A DNA stretch of 39,805 bases, taken from positions 1 to 39,805 of the IMG/VR virus record IMGVR_UViG_3300043331_001695, one strand, 5' to 3'. Under the pieces are notes generated by a model. The model worked only from the letters and a program-made list of their open reading frames with translations. It made no database searches and had not been told where the DNA came from. Below are positions 6,749 to 14,498 of this stretch, one piece after another. A program made the translations under genes and the position numbers. Origin of the DNA: a virus. Numbering within the stretch: the stretch's first letter is position 1; each line of letters starts with the position of its first letter.

Positions 6749-6825
6749 AGCCCATGGCCTCCCTACAGGCTCTGGGTTAGGCCTCCGGGGGCTGGTTGGC
6801 GCCGGCCCTCGGGGGTCGCCTCCGG

Positions 6826-7008
6826 TTACTCCACCAGCAGTTGCCGGATGGAGTCGTCGCTCGCCAGCGCGTGCTGGAGGGCGACGGTGACGTACTTGCT
6901 GCGGTCGACGCGGATCCCGGCCCGTCGGAGGTCGAGGATGCGCTGGTCGACGTCATGGACCAGGTCGTGGGGGCAGTAGGCCGCGAGTTTGGTCCGGTCT
7001 GCTGCCAC
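6826..7008 (-). CDS. ribbon-helix-helix-like small regulator
   Basis: 60 residues, first gene of the leftmost operon. GTG start 8 bases after GGAAGGAGG. The sequence fits a short strand with basic residues followed by two helices: VDQRILDLRRAG, then RVDRSKYVTVALQHAL. This resembles RHH DNA-binding proteins of mobile elements, which act as dimers on short repeats and often repress their own operon. A promoter with nested direct and inverted repeats lies just upstream (7050-7090). The family assignment is by pattern only; it could instead be a partition accessory protein. Confidence 0.6.
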   Translation of the reverse strand: MAADRTKLAAYCPHDLVHDVDQRILDLRRAGIRVDRSKYVTVALQHALASDDSIRQLLVE

Positions 7009-7049
7009 CCGGGTGCCTCCTTCCGCTGGTGTGTGTCGACTAGGGGCTA

Positions 7050-7078
7050 AGTGTCCTGCTGCTGGACGGTACTGTCAA
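7050..7078 (-). promoter_or_regulatory. promoter for the RHH/FtsK operon
   Basis: On the minus strand TTGACA (7073-7078) is followed after 17 bases by GACACT (7050-7055). The -35 is perfect; the -10 matches TATAAT at three of six positions. It points to the gene starting at 7008. Confidence 0.55.
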
Positions 7079-7090
7079 GCTGCTGGACAC
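7051..7090. promoter_or_regulatory. operator-like repeats over the promoter
   Basis: GCTGCTGGAC occurs at 7058-7067 and 7079-7088, exactly 21 bp (two turns) apart, and GTGTCC (7051-7056) is inverted as GGACAC (7085-7090). The repeats cover the -35 and -10, so a protein bound here would block the promoter. The RHH-like product is the obvious candidate. Confidence 0.5.
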
Positions 7091-7091
7091 C

Positions 7092-7108
7092 TGATCCCGC
7101 CGGAATCA
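7092..7108. repeat. 17-bp palindrome, copy A
   Basis: TGATCCCGCCGGAATCA, one base from the consensus TGATTCCGNCGGAATCA. It lies 14 bp upstream of the -35 of the RHH/FtsK promoter and is the only copy outside a gene. Confidence 0.7.
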
Positions 7109-7125
7109 GCCCCGGGAACGAAGAC

Positions 7126-7171
7126 GCCGCCCCCTCGACCTGGTCCCGGTCCAGCCCAGGGAGGGGGCGGC
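7126..7171 (-). terminator. hairpin after the lysis operon
   Basis: Perfect 11-bp stem, 7126-7136 with 7161-7171, loop 24 bases. It is the second of two hairpins after the stop at 7204. No T tract follows. It separates the late (lysis) operon from the promoter at 7078. Confidence 0.5.
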
Positions 7172-7173
7172 TG

Positions 7174-7200
7174 CGGTGGGGGCCGCCGGGTCCCCCACCG
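7174..7200 (-). terminator. hairpin directly after the holin-like gene
   Basis: Perfect 9-bp stem, CGGTGGGGG at 7174-7182 with CCCCCACCG at 7192-7200, 9-base loop, starting 4 bases after the stop codon. With its neighbour it forms a tandem terminator typical of high-GC bacteria, where T tracts are often missing. Confidence 0.55.
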
Positions 7201-7203
7201 GTC

Positions 7204-7548
7204 CTACGGGGTGTCCGGTGGGGCGTTGTGCAGATGCGTCGCCGGGACCAGCAGCCCGGCGAGGAAGGTGATGATCCCGACCAGCCATGCGGCGGTGGTG
7301 CTGCCGGCGGTGGACTGGACCACCAGCCAGTCCAGCAGCCCCCCGACCAGCACCGCGACCACGCTGAGGAGCTGGGCCTTGTAGGGGTCGGGGATCCGGA
7401 TGGCCGAGGGTGCGACCCAGCCGGCCAGCGCCACCAGGCCGGCGGTGACGAGGGCCTTGGTGTCCTCGGGCAGCCGGCCGTTGACGGTGCCGACGCTGAC
7501 GCCGGTGATGCCGAGGGCGGCCAGCAGCGAGGCGATGCGAGCGTTCAC
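7204..7548 (-). CDS. holin-like membrane protein
   Basis: 114 residues; GTG start 5-6 bases after AGGAGG. Hydrophobic stretches at about 3-22, 34-53 (VTAGLVALAGWVAPSAIRI), 60-79 (LLSVVAVLVGGLLDWLVV) and 86-103 (AAWLVGIITFLAGLLVP), then a short polar tail. It lies directly after the endolysin gene and is the last lysis gene, as expected of a holin, which makes the membrane pores that release or activate endolysin. Assignment is by size, topology and position. Confidence 0.7.
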   Translation of the reverse strand: MNARIASLLAALGITGVSVGTVNGRLPEDTKALVTAGLVALAGWVAPSAIRIPDPYKAQLLSVVAVLVGGLLDWLVVQSTAGSTTAAWLVGIITFLAGLLVPATHLHNAPPDTP

Positions 7549-7556
7549 CTGTCCTC

Positions 7557-8372
7557 CTACGAGGTCGGGTCAGCGATGGGGGCGAGTGGGTTGGCCCGCA
7601 GTGCCTGCAGGATCGACTGTGGGTCGATGGCCACGCCTTGGGTGTCGAGGAGTTCCTTGACCTTGGCGGCCACGGCGTCCTCGTCGACGTCCGGCGGGGG
7701 AAGGGCGGTGAGGGCGCCCAGCACGGCCTCCTTGGAGGCGCCCACGGTCGAGATCGCCGTCTGGACCGCGTTGTAGACCTGGCCGGCCTTGATGTTGACC
7801 TGGTTGAAGGTGGTCTCGATCTTGCGGCGGACCACGGCCAGGTCGCGGTCGATGTTGTCGAAGCGGGCCTTGACGTCGGCGTCCAAGTGGAGCCCTCCTT
7901 GGTCGGCCGCCTCCAGGCGGCGGGTGAGTGCATCGGCGTCCTGGGGGGTCCCGACCCACTCGAAGTGCATCGGGTCCTTGCGGTCCTGGTAGTTACCGCC
8001 CCAGCGGAGCCGGTAGCGGGCAGCGAGGTCGGGCATCCAGGACGGCATGTCGGAGATGAGCCGCTCCGACATGGGGTTGCGGGTGGCGTTGAGGTCGACG
8101 GCGAGGCCCCAGGCGTGATTGCTCATCTTGTCGGGATCCGCCAGGGCCTGAGCCATGGTGTAGCCGCGGATGGGCCGGTAGGCGTGGCCCCAGTCGTCGG
8201 CGACCTGGTCGACGGGGTAGCCCTTGGCCGCCATGGCCTCGATGAACCGGGTGAAGATCAGGGCGACGCGGCGGTGGACGCGGAGGCGGATCCCGGCAGC
8301 CTCGATGGTGACCAGGTCGGGGTGGCCGGGGGGACGAGGCGGGCCCCAGCCGCGCTCTTGGGCGTTGCTCAC
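7557..8372 (-). CDS. endolysin, M15 (VanY-type) peptidase
   Basis: 271 residues. Residues 20-150 form a peptidase M15 domain that cuts peptidoglycan peptides: HAWGLAVD gives H86 and D93, and DPMHFEW gives H136, the three zinc ligands of this family. The VanY/L-alanyl-D-glutamate peptidase group is widely used by phages as endolysin. No signal peptide, so release would need a holin. The C-terminal 120 residues are helical, probably a coiled-coil oligomerisation or wall-binding part. GTG start in a GTGA overlap with the membrane gene upstream. Confidence 0.85.
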   Translation of the reverse strand: MSNAQERGWGPPRPPGHPDLVTIEAAGIRLRVHRRVALIFTRFIEAMAAKGYPVDQVADDWGHAYRPIRGYTMAQALADPDKMSNHAWGLAVDLNATRNPMSERLISDMPSWMPDLAARYRLRWGGNYQDRKDPMHFEWVGTPQDADALTRRLEAADQGGLHLDADVKARFDNIDRDLAVVRRKIETTFNQVNIKAGQVYNAVQTAISTVGASKEAVLGALTALPPPDVDEDAVAAKVKELLDTQGVAIDPQSILQALRANPLAPIADPTS

Positions 8373-8812
8373 CGGTCAGCCACCTCAGACGGTGGCTGCC
8401 AGCCGCGGGCCTTGGCCCACTCCCGCAGGTCGGCGAAGTCGCCGGTGGCGTCGCGGCTGCGCTGCTGCAGCTGCAGGTACTCGTGCCCGATGGGGCTGAA
8501 CCGCCGGTCGCAGGCCTGGGCGACCTGCGGGGTGACCTGGCCGGGTCGCAGGAAGCAGGTCAGCACGGACTGGCTCATGTCGCGCTGGGAGGCCTTGAGG
8601 GTGGTGATGCCGGTGACGGCCAAGGCGGCCAGCAGGAGCAGCGCGAGCACGGCAGCGCCGGCGAGGGTCTTGCCGAGCTGATGTCGGGACGCGGCCGCCT
8701 CGGCCTTGGGCTTGACCTCCTTGAGGGTATCGGTCAGCTCCTGGACGCGACGGCCGAGGACCTGGAGGTCGACCGGCCGCGGCTGATCTGGCTGGGGCTC
8801 GTCGAAGGTCAT
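8369..8812 (-). CDS. membrane protein with coiled coil, lysis cassette
   Basis: 147 residues; ATG after AGGAGG. An N-terminal coiled coil (RRVQELTDTLKEVKPKAEAA) is followed by one transmembrane helix at about 50-70 (LAGAAVLALLLLAALAVTGI) and an outer domain of about 75 residues with two Cys. Topology and place before the endolysin suggest a holin partner or a regulator of lysis; no exact family. Confidence 0.6.
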   Translation of the reverse strand: MTFDEPQPDQPRPVDLQVLGRRVQELTDTLKEVKPKAEAAASRHQLGKTLAGAAVLALLLLAALAVTGITTLKASQRDMSQSVLTCFLRPGQVTPQVAQACDRRFSPIGHEYLQLQQRSRDATGDFADLREWAKARGWQPPSEVADR

Positions 8813-8991
8813 CGGGTCCCCCTCCTGGCTGGGACGGCACCGTTGCGGGGCGGCTGCTGGCGCTGCAGCTGGGCCACGGCCACCCTGAGGTCGGAGAGGA
8901 GCGCGTCGACCTGGGGCAGGATCTCGTCAACCGCCGGCCGGCGGCGCTCACGCTGCAGCCAGCTCGGGACCAGCCGCAGCCGGAGCCTCAT
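8809..8991 (-). CDS. small basic protein, 60 aa, lysis region
   Basis: ATGA-linked on both sides, with GGAGG before the ATG. The product starts MRLRLRLVPSWLQRERRR and has one helix with heptad character (ILPQVDALLSDLRVAVAQLQ). Strongly basic ends. Unknown; may bind membrane surface or nucleic acid. Confidence 0.5.
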   Translation of the reverse strand: MRLRLRLVPSWLQRERRRPAVDEILPQVDALLSDLRVAVAQLQRQQPPRNGAVPARRGTR

Positions 8992-9305
8992 GGGGCCTCC
9001 TGGGGGGCGGAGGACCGGCGCTCGGGGATGTAGTAGGCGAGCACGTTGGTGGAGTCGATCAGCGCCGGCAGGACCCGCTCCTCGAGGGCCTTCTCGGCCT
9101 TGTCGGCCCGGGCGACCTCGCGGCGGTAGGCCTTGCCGGGGACGACCCATTCCTGCCAGAACGCGACCGCGACCAGCAGGGCGCCGCCGGCCCAGGCGGG
9201 CGCGGCGGAGAGGGGGAGGTCGTTGGCTTGGAGGAGCAGCCCCGGGAGGTCTGGGGAGGTGCGGAGGAGGAGGGCGGCGAGGACCCCGAGGGTCAGGGGG
9301 TCCAT
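8988..9305 (-). CDS. two-helix membrane protein, holin-like
   Basis: 105 residues, first gene of the lysis run. Hydrophobic segments at about 5-16 with 21-28 (LGVLAALLLRT; GLLLQAND) and 37-54 (WAGGALLVAVAFWQEWVV), then a charged helical tail (REVARADKAEKALEERVLPA). This organisation, short hydrophobic N-part plus charged coiled C-tail, is common in actinophage holins. The ribosome site is weak. Confidence 0.55.
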   Translation of the reverse strand: MDPLTLGVLAALLLRTSPDLPGLLLQANDLPLSAAPAWAGGALLVAVAFWQEWVVPGKAYRREVARADKAEKALEERVLPALIDSTNVLAYYIPERRSSAPQEAP

Positions 9306-9504
9306 GTCACCGGGGCCTGCAGCTGGGGATCACCGGGGCTCCTCGGACCGGGCGGCGGACGGGCAGGTGTTCGGCTGCCGTGCGGTGCTGATCGGCTACA
9401 GGATACCTGCTGGGCCGCGCACCGATGGCAAGGACCGGGTCGCCATCCGCTGGTACTTGTCCGGGTGACATGTCCCCTTGAGGACTTGACGAGGGTCAGG
9501 GAGA
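9306..9504. other. divergent intergenic region, lysis genes / ligase gene
   Basis: This 199-base gap lies between the minus-strand lysis run and the plus-strand ligase gene and must hold the plus-strand promoter if the ligase is expressed from here. TTGACG ends about 10 bases before the ATG at 9505 and is too close to serve it. I see no convincing -35/-10 pair and no strong hairpin. Confidence 0.4.
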
Positions 9505-11118
9505 ATGCGCCCCTTCCGGTTCGAGAGGGGGCTCGTGGCGGCAACATCCCAACCCGCAGACAGGACTGGCCGGTGGCTGCTGGCCGGGGGCGCTCTGGCC
9601 TGCATCGTGGCAGGGGCGGCGGTGACCCTGCCGATGCCGTGGCCGCTGGTCCTGATCGGCCTGGTGGGGACTGGGGTGCTGGGCGCCGCAGCGGCGCGGC
9701 GGTTGGCCTTGACGCGGGAGCTGGCGGCCAGGCGGCTGCTGTGGCTTGGCCTGCTCGTGCCGTTTGTCTGGGCCCAGCCAAAGACGCACGAGCAGGTCAG
9801 CGCAGGTGGCGCGCTGTCCCTGCTCGACCTCGTCCGCGGGGGTGGCGGCCTGGCCTGCCTGCTGCTGGCCGTGCTGCTGCAGCGGCCACCGGGCCGGCTT
9901 CGCTTGGGTGGCCTGACGGTGGGGCTGATCGTCTACCTTGGGACGGCCTCAGCCAGCACCCTGTGGTCGGTCAACCCGAACGCCACAGTACTGAAGGCGG
10001 CCGTGCTGGTCGTGGCCTACCTGACCCTGCTGTTGCTGGTCAGCTCCTACCTCAGCTTCGAGCAGGCCATCTCGGCGTTGGCCATGTTCGTCCACGGGGT
10101 GCTCCTGAGCCTGCCCGTGCAGCTGCTCATCGTGCCGTCGGTGGCCTACCACGCGACCGCGCTGCCACGGTTGCAGAGCGCGGTGCCCTACATCCATGCC
10201 AACCTGCTGGCCCTCGTCGCCGTCGTCGGCATCCTCGCGCTGCTGCTGCGGCTGGGACCGCGGTGGATCCTGCGGGCGCGACCAGCACTGTTGGTGCTGT
10301 ATGCCGCCGAGCTCCTGGCCACCCGGGCACGGTCGGCAGCGTTCGTTGGGCTGCTGATCGTCGTTGTGGTCGCTGGCCGAGCGGCCGCCAGGAGCCGCCC
10401 GGTGGCCGCAGCGTGCTGCTTGACCGCCGCGGCCGCACTGGCCGGGATGCTGTTGCTGGTCAACCTCGGCGGCAGCGACGATGCCACCGGGTTTGTGCGT
10501 CGCGGGCAGGACGATCAGGGAATCGCGACGCTCACCGGGCGGACGCTGGTGTGGGAACGGTCCTTGGACGTCTGGAAGGATCACCAGCTGTTGGGGACGG
10601 GCTATTACAGCGGCCATCGGCTCGGGCTGGTCCCCTACCTGCATGGCATCGGGGACGACCGCGCGAACTTGGATTCGACCTGGGTGGAGAGCCTGGTCGA
10701 CGTGGGCATCCTGGGCACCGCCGGGCTGGCAGCGTTTGTGCTGGCCGGGCTGGCCCGGTTGGCCCGTCAGCCTTCCAGCCCGGCGCGGACCCTGGCCGGC
10801 TGTGTGGCCGTGCTGGGCGTGGCGATGTCTTTGGTGAACTCTTCTCTGCAGCATCCCAATTCCACGATGGTGCTGTTGGGGTTCGTGCTGTGCGCCGGGA
10901 GCACGCTGCCGGCGACGACAGAACCAACCCCAGCGGGACTAGGCGGCGCGCAGCAGCGCCCGGACCGCCTGGGTGGCGGCGGTCACGGTGCCAGTGAACG
11001 TGCTCGGGAGCGCCCCCGACACGCTGGTCTGGGAGTAGCCGGCCCACAGGGCCTGGGCCAGGGTGGTGACCCCGATCCCGATCCCAAGCGCCGAGCCGGT
11101 GGAGACATGCACCACTGA
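9505..11118 (+). CDS. O-antigen ligase/polymerase-like (Wzy/WaaL) membrane protein
   Basis: 537 codons, plus strand, with GGGAG just before the ATG. About eleven hydrophobic helices span residues 20-460. A large loop precedes GTGYYSGHRLG and then DSTWVESLVDVGILGTAG, the typical end of the Wzy_C (O-antigen ligase) domain. Such proteins join or polymerise surface glycans. Its place between lysis genes and tailspike, against the direction of the phage genes, marks it as cargo that could alter the host surface after lysogeny. The last 60 residues read antisense through the tailspike gene and are low in complexity, so the original C-terminus was probably near codon 475. Confidence 0.8.
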   Translation: MRPFRFERGLVAATSQPADRTGRWLLAGGALACIVAGAAVTLPMPWPLVLIGLVGTGVLGAAAARRLALTRELAARRLLWLGLLVPFVWAQPKTHEQVSAGGALSLLDLVRGGGGLACLLLAVLLQRPPGRLRLGGLTVGLIVYLGTASASTLWSVNPNATVLKAAVLVVAYLTLLLLVSSYLSFEQAISALAMFVHGVLLSLPVQLLIVPSVAYHATALPRLQSAVPYIHANLLALVAVVGILALLLRLGPRWILRARPALLVLYAAELLATRARSAAFVGLLIVVVVAGRAAARSRPVAAACCLTAAAALAGMLLLVNLGGSDDATGFVRRGQDDQGIATLTGRTLVWERSLDVWKDHQLLGTGYYSGHRLGLVPYLHGIGDDRANLDSTWVESLVDVGILGTAGLAAFVLAGLARLARQPSSPARTLAGCVAVLGVAMSLVNSSLQHPNSTMVLLGFVLCAGSTLPATTEPTPAGLGGAQQRPDRLGGGGHGASERARERPRHAGLGVAGPQGLGQGGDPDPDPKRRAGGDMHH

Positions 11119-13200
11119 GGTGGCGACCTGGGGTACTCCCCCGATCCAGTAGAGGCCGGGGGTGAGCTGCTGGTTGATGGTGATGGTCAGCAAGCCCGTG
11201 GCCGTGGCGTCAACTGTGCCGGCGTCCAGGATCAGGGCTCCCGGGTAGCCGTCGCCGCTGTCGGCGTAGATCCCCAACCGCACGACCGCGCCCGCCGAGC
11301 CGCCGGTGTTCACGTCCACAGCGATCCGGTCGAAGGTGGTCGTCTCACCGAGCAGGAACGGCGCCAGGCGCAGGTCATTCAGGGTCGGGGTACCGGTGGC
11401 CCGGCTGACCACCGGTGCGGCGTAGTACAGGCCGGTCTTGGTGAGCTGCCCGGAAGGGACCTGGGTGGCGAAGATGTCGACGCTGTTGATCGAGCTGGTC
11501 GAGCCGCCGTTGGCGTAGGCGACCGGGGACACCATGCTCGTCGTCACCAGGGTTGCGCCGCCGACAAAGGTGTTGTCGTGGATGCGGACCCCAGTAGGGG
11601 TGGAGCCGTTGGAGGACACCCCGATCGGGACTGACGGGCTGATCACCCCGCCGCCGTCGAACAGGTTGCCGAAGATCCGGGCGTAGTCGGCCGTCGAGGT
11701 TGGCCGCACGCAGATCATGGAGCCGGTACCGCCCCCGGCGCCGGACTCCCAGGCAAAGGTGTTCCCCGCGACGATCGAGTTGGGGCCAGCGTTGATCCCG
11801 ACCCTGGCGCCCGATCCGGCGACGGTCCAGCGGAACTGGTTGCCGATCGCGGTGAGGTGACCAGTGGTAAAAGTGTCGATCCCGGTCGTGCAGTTCACGA
11901 AGCCGTTGCTGATCACCCGCACCGAGAGGACGGTGGAGGCGAAGGAGATCCCGACGGCAGCACCCTCGACGTAGTTACCGATCAGAGCGCAGCCCTTGAA
12001 TGCCAAGCTCGCATTGCCGTTGACGCTGATCGCGGTCGTCGGGGTCGCAGTGACGTAGCGGATGCTGTTGCCGACGACCCGCATGCCGTTGGAGGCGACC
12101 TCGATCCCGACCGTCAACGCCGGGTCCAGGATCGTGTTGCCCTGAATCAGGGTTTCCCGCCCGACCGCGCTAATGGAGTAGTGCGCGGTGTTGCGGATGC
12201 GGTTGTTGCGGATGACCGTCCCGCGGGTGAGAGACCAGTCCTCGATCCCCATGCGAGCGGGCGAATCGATGTAGTTGTCAGCGACGAGGCAGTCCTGGTT
12301 GTAGGCGCCGCCGCCGTTGTTCCCGGTCCCGGTGAGCGCGTTGTCCGGGGCGTTGAGGATGGTGTTGCCGACACAGAAGGTGCGGGAGGCGCCGTCGTAG
12401 CTGTAGCGGATCCCAGACCCGTCCAGGTAGTTGCCTTCGACTCGGTTGTCCCGGGCGCTGGTGCCACGCACGAAGACTGCTTCGCGGACCCCGGTCGTCT
12501 CGAACCGGCAGCGGCGCACCTGGCAGTCGACCGCGTTCGAGAGCCAGATCGTCGCGCGATCGGCGGTGGCGGCGGTGAAGGCCGTGACCGGGGCGAGGAA
12601 CCGGAGTCCTTCGACGACCACGCCGGTGACGCTGGACAGGCTGAGCTGGCGGGCGTCGGTATCGAGGTTCCCGGTCTTGGCGGAGCCGGCTTTGAGGGCG
12701 GCGCCGTTGCCGCGGATGATCGTGTTGTTGGCCGGACTCAGGGTGTTGTTGTGGACGTAGGTTTTGCCCTGCTCGAACTCCAATACCTTGCCGGCCGCGG
12801 CGGCCACCGCGGCCGCGAGGCCAGCGGTCTGCTGGGCCTCAGTCTCTCCGGACCCGTCCCCTTTGGTGTAGTCACTGACATAGACCACCGCCCCCAAGCG
12901 GCCCTCAACGACATCCAGGCGGCTGTCGGGGTCGGCGGTGATCCGCTGCCAGCCGAGGGTCTGGTCGTTGACCGAGCGGACGTAGAGCTCGTCGGTGTCG
13001 TCGGTTGGCCCCCAGAGGTCGAGGGAGCCCTGGGCGGGGTCGGTGAGCACGATCGACCCGGCCACCTGCGGGCCACCGTTGGTGAGGGAGACATACGCAA
13101 GGGCTCCGCCGGCGGTGAGGCGGACCTCGTAGGGTTCGCCGGTGGCGACGGGGCCGGAGCGGCGCCGGACCGCCTGGACGAGGAAGTGCTTCTGGGCCAT
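10939..13200 (-). CDS. tailspike / receptor-binding protein, beta-helix
   Basis: 753 residues. The N-terminal 110 residues probably attach to the tail tip; residues 105-150 (YVSDYTKGDGSGETEAQQTA) are the typical lead into a pectate-lyase-like helix; residues 150-560 contain regularly spaced Asn turns such as VIRNNRIRN, LIQGNTIL and RVVGNSI, a right-handed parallel beta-helix. The C-terminal 180 residues look like a beta-sandwich (DRIAVDVNTGGSAGAVVRLG). Proteins of this fold bind and often cleave surface polysaccharides. Catalytic residues cannot be assigned by eye. AGGAG lies 11 bases before the ATG. Confidence 0.8.
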   Translation of the reverse strand: MAQKHFLVQAVRRRSGPVATGEPYEVRLTAGGALAYVSLTNGGPQVAGSIVLTDPAQGSLDLWGPTDDTDELYVRSVNDQTLGWQRITADPDSRLDVVEGRLGAVVYVSDYTKGDGSGETEAQQTAGLAAAVAAAAGKVLEFEQGKTYVHNNTLSPANNTIIRGNGAALKAGSAKTGNLDTDARQLSLSSVTGVVVEGLRFLAPVTAFTAATADRATIWLSNAVDCQVRRCRFETTGVREAVFVRGTSARDNRVEGNYLDGSGIRYSYDGASRTFCVGNTILNAPDNALTGTGNNGGGAYNQDCLVADNYIDSPARMGIEDWSLTRGTVIRNNRIRNTAHYSISAVGRETLIQGNTILDPALTVGIEVASNGMRVVGNSIRYVTATPTTAISVNGNASLAFKGCALIGNYVEGAAVGISFASTVLSVRVISNGFVNCTTGIDTFTTGHLTAIGNQFRWTVAGSGARVGINAGPNSIVAGNTFAWESGAGGGTGSMICVRPTSTADYARIFGNLFDGGGVISPSVPIGVSSNGSTPTGVRIHDNTFVGGATLVTTSMVSPVAYANGGSTSSINSVDIFATQVPSGQLTKTGLYYAAPVVSRATGTPTLNDLRLAPFLLGETTTFDRIAVDVNTGGSAGAVVRLGIYADSGDGYPGALILDAGTVDATATGLLTITINQQLTPGLYWIGGVPQVATSVVHVSTGSALGIGIGVTTLAQALWAGYSQTSVSGALPSTFTGTVTAATQAVRALLRAA

Positions 13201-13215
13201 CAGGCGCGCTCCTGG

Positions 13216-13443
13216 CTAGGTGATGGTGTCGTAGAGGGGCAGGAACCCGAGCGAGGTCCCGTCAGGGGCGAAGAGCTCGACCCGGCCGACCACGCTGCCG
13301 GGGGTGGTGGCGGCCTGCGGGACGTCGAGGCGGCTCCCAGCGGCCCGCTCCAAGTCGCCGAGGCGGCGGTCGTGGTCGGCGAGGGTGTCGGCCAGCCAGG
13401 CGTCGGGGTTGCCGCCGACGGTGGGGCCGAGGTCGTGACCCAT
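13216..13443 (-). CDS. small tail-associated protein, 75 aa
   Basis: Starts MGHDLGPTVGGNPDAWLADT; the ATG overlaps the upstream stop as TGATG. A short helix (DTLADHDRRLGDLERAAG) could be a trimeric coiled coil, followed by a beta segment (VVGRVELFAPDGTSLGFLPL). Its place between a tail protein and the tailspike suggests a connector or chaperone for the spike. Unknown family. Confidence 0.6.
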   Translation of the reverse strand: MGHDLGPTVGGNPDAWLADTLADHDRRLGDLERAAGSRLDVPQAATTPGSVVGRVELFAPDGTSLGFLPLYDTIT

Positions 13444-14498
13444 CAGGCCGCCTCTTCCTCGAGGACCCGGGGCTCGGTCGGGTCGTTGAGGAGCACGCGG
13501 ACCTGTTCGCCGCCGGCGGCATCCGGTTCGACCTCCAGGCCGACGGCCCGGTAGCGGCCGTCGAGGCGCAGCTGGCCGCGGCTGGCGCGGGCGGGGAGGG
13601 TGTCGCCGAGCCAGAAGTCGCCCAGCTGCGGCTCGGTGTCCGGGCGGAGCAGGACCGAGGGGACCATGCGCGGCTTGGCCTTGCGGGCCAGGTAGGCCTT
13701 GGTGTTGGCGAGCAGGGTCGAGGGGGCCGAGACGCCCTTGAACGACACGGCGGCGTCGCGGGTGCCGTAGGCGGGGACCTGGTCGGGGGCGCTGAGGGCC
13801 GCCGTCAGCATGGCGGGGCCGTCGCCGGCGCCGAACCCGACCGCCCAGGTCGCCAGCGTCCCCGGGCTGGCGTCGATCTCGAACGGCTCCACCAGACAGT
13901 TGTCCCCATGCACCAGCGGCAGGTCGAGGTCCTGGCCGCGGGCCGGGTACCAGAGGCGGGCCTGGCGGGTGGCGTAGTCCAGATGCCAGTCGAACCCGTC
14001 CAGCACCCCGCCGAGCTGGCTGATGAGGGTGGCCAGGGGCGGGTAGTCGAAGCCCTTGACGGGGTCGTTGAAGGTGCGGTCCCGGGTCACCCCGGTCGGG
14101 GTCGGGGTGGGGCAGGTGATGGCGGCCTCGGCGGCGCGCTCCTCGACCAGGGCCTGGAAGATGCTGGCCTGGTCCACGGCTGTGTAGGTGAGGGTGCGCT
14201 TGAGCCGCTTGTCGACCAGGTAGGTGGCCAGCCCGCCGGCGTGGACGCCGACGGTCCCGGCGGAGAGGTCGGGGGTGAGCCGCCAGATCGGCCCGGCCCA
14301 GACCAGGGCGCCGTCGCGGCGGACGTGGAGCTCGCTCTGGCCGGCGACGACGTGGGCGAGGTCGGCGGTGTCGAGGTCCAGGGTGATCTCGGCCACATCG
14401 GCGAGAGGGTCGAGGTAGGTGGCCCACTTGCGGTTGGTGCCGTCGAGGGGGCCGACGCGGAGGCCGGTGCGGGTGGCGACCTCGAACTGGGTGGCCAT
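13443..14498 (-). CDS. minor tail protein (ReqiPepy6 Gp37-like)
   Basis: 351 residues from the ATG at 14498 (TGATG with the preceding stop); a GTG 12 bases earlier is an alternative. The layout, an N-terminal beta domain with WAGPIWRLTPDL, a central GFDYPPLATLISQLGG stretch and GFDWHLDY, resembles the Gp37/gp29-type tail-hub proteins of actinophages. It would be part of the tail tip between the distal tail protein and the spike. Family call is moderate. Confidence 0.65.
   Translation of the reverse strand: MATQFEVATRTGLRVGPLDGTNRKWATYLDPLADVAEITLDLDTADLAHVVAGQSELHVRRDGALVWAGPIWRLTPDLSAGTVGVHAGGLATYLVDKRLKRTLTYTAVDQASIFQALVEERAAEAAITCPTPTPTGVTRDRTFNDPVKGFDYPPLATLISQLGGVLDGFDWHLDYATRQARLWYPARGQDLDLPLVHGDNCLVEPFEIDASPGTLATWAVGFGAGDGPAMLTAALSAPDQVPAYGTRDAAVSFKGVSAPSTLLANTKAYLARKAKPRMVPSVLLRPDTEPQLGDFWLGDTLPARASRGQLRLDGRYRAVGLEVEPDAAGGEQVRVLLNDPTEPRVLEEEAA

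Noticed and set aside
6826-7008. Antitoxin of a toxin-antitoxin pair
   Set aside because: The 60-aa RHH-like protein could be an antitoxin, but the neighbouring genes do not resemble any toxin I know, so I call it a regulator.
9480-9504. TTGACG as -35 of the ligase promoter
   Set aside because: It lies about 15 bases before the start codon, leaving no room for a -10 and leader.
9228-10997. Plus-strand frame of 589 codons overlapping the ligase gene
   Set aside because: Shifted frame of the ligase gene: no hydrophobic pattern, rich in Arg/Gly/Pro, and it starts inside a lysis gene.
13443-14427. Alternative minus-strand frame of 403 codons ending at 13216
   Set aside because: Only its last 75 codons look like protein; the rest is an Arg/Pro-rich shadow of the tail gene.
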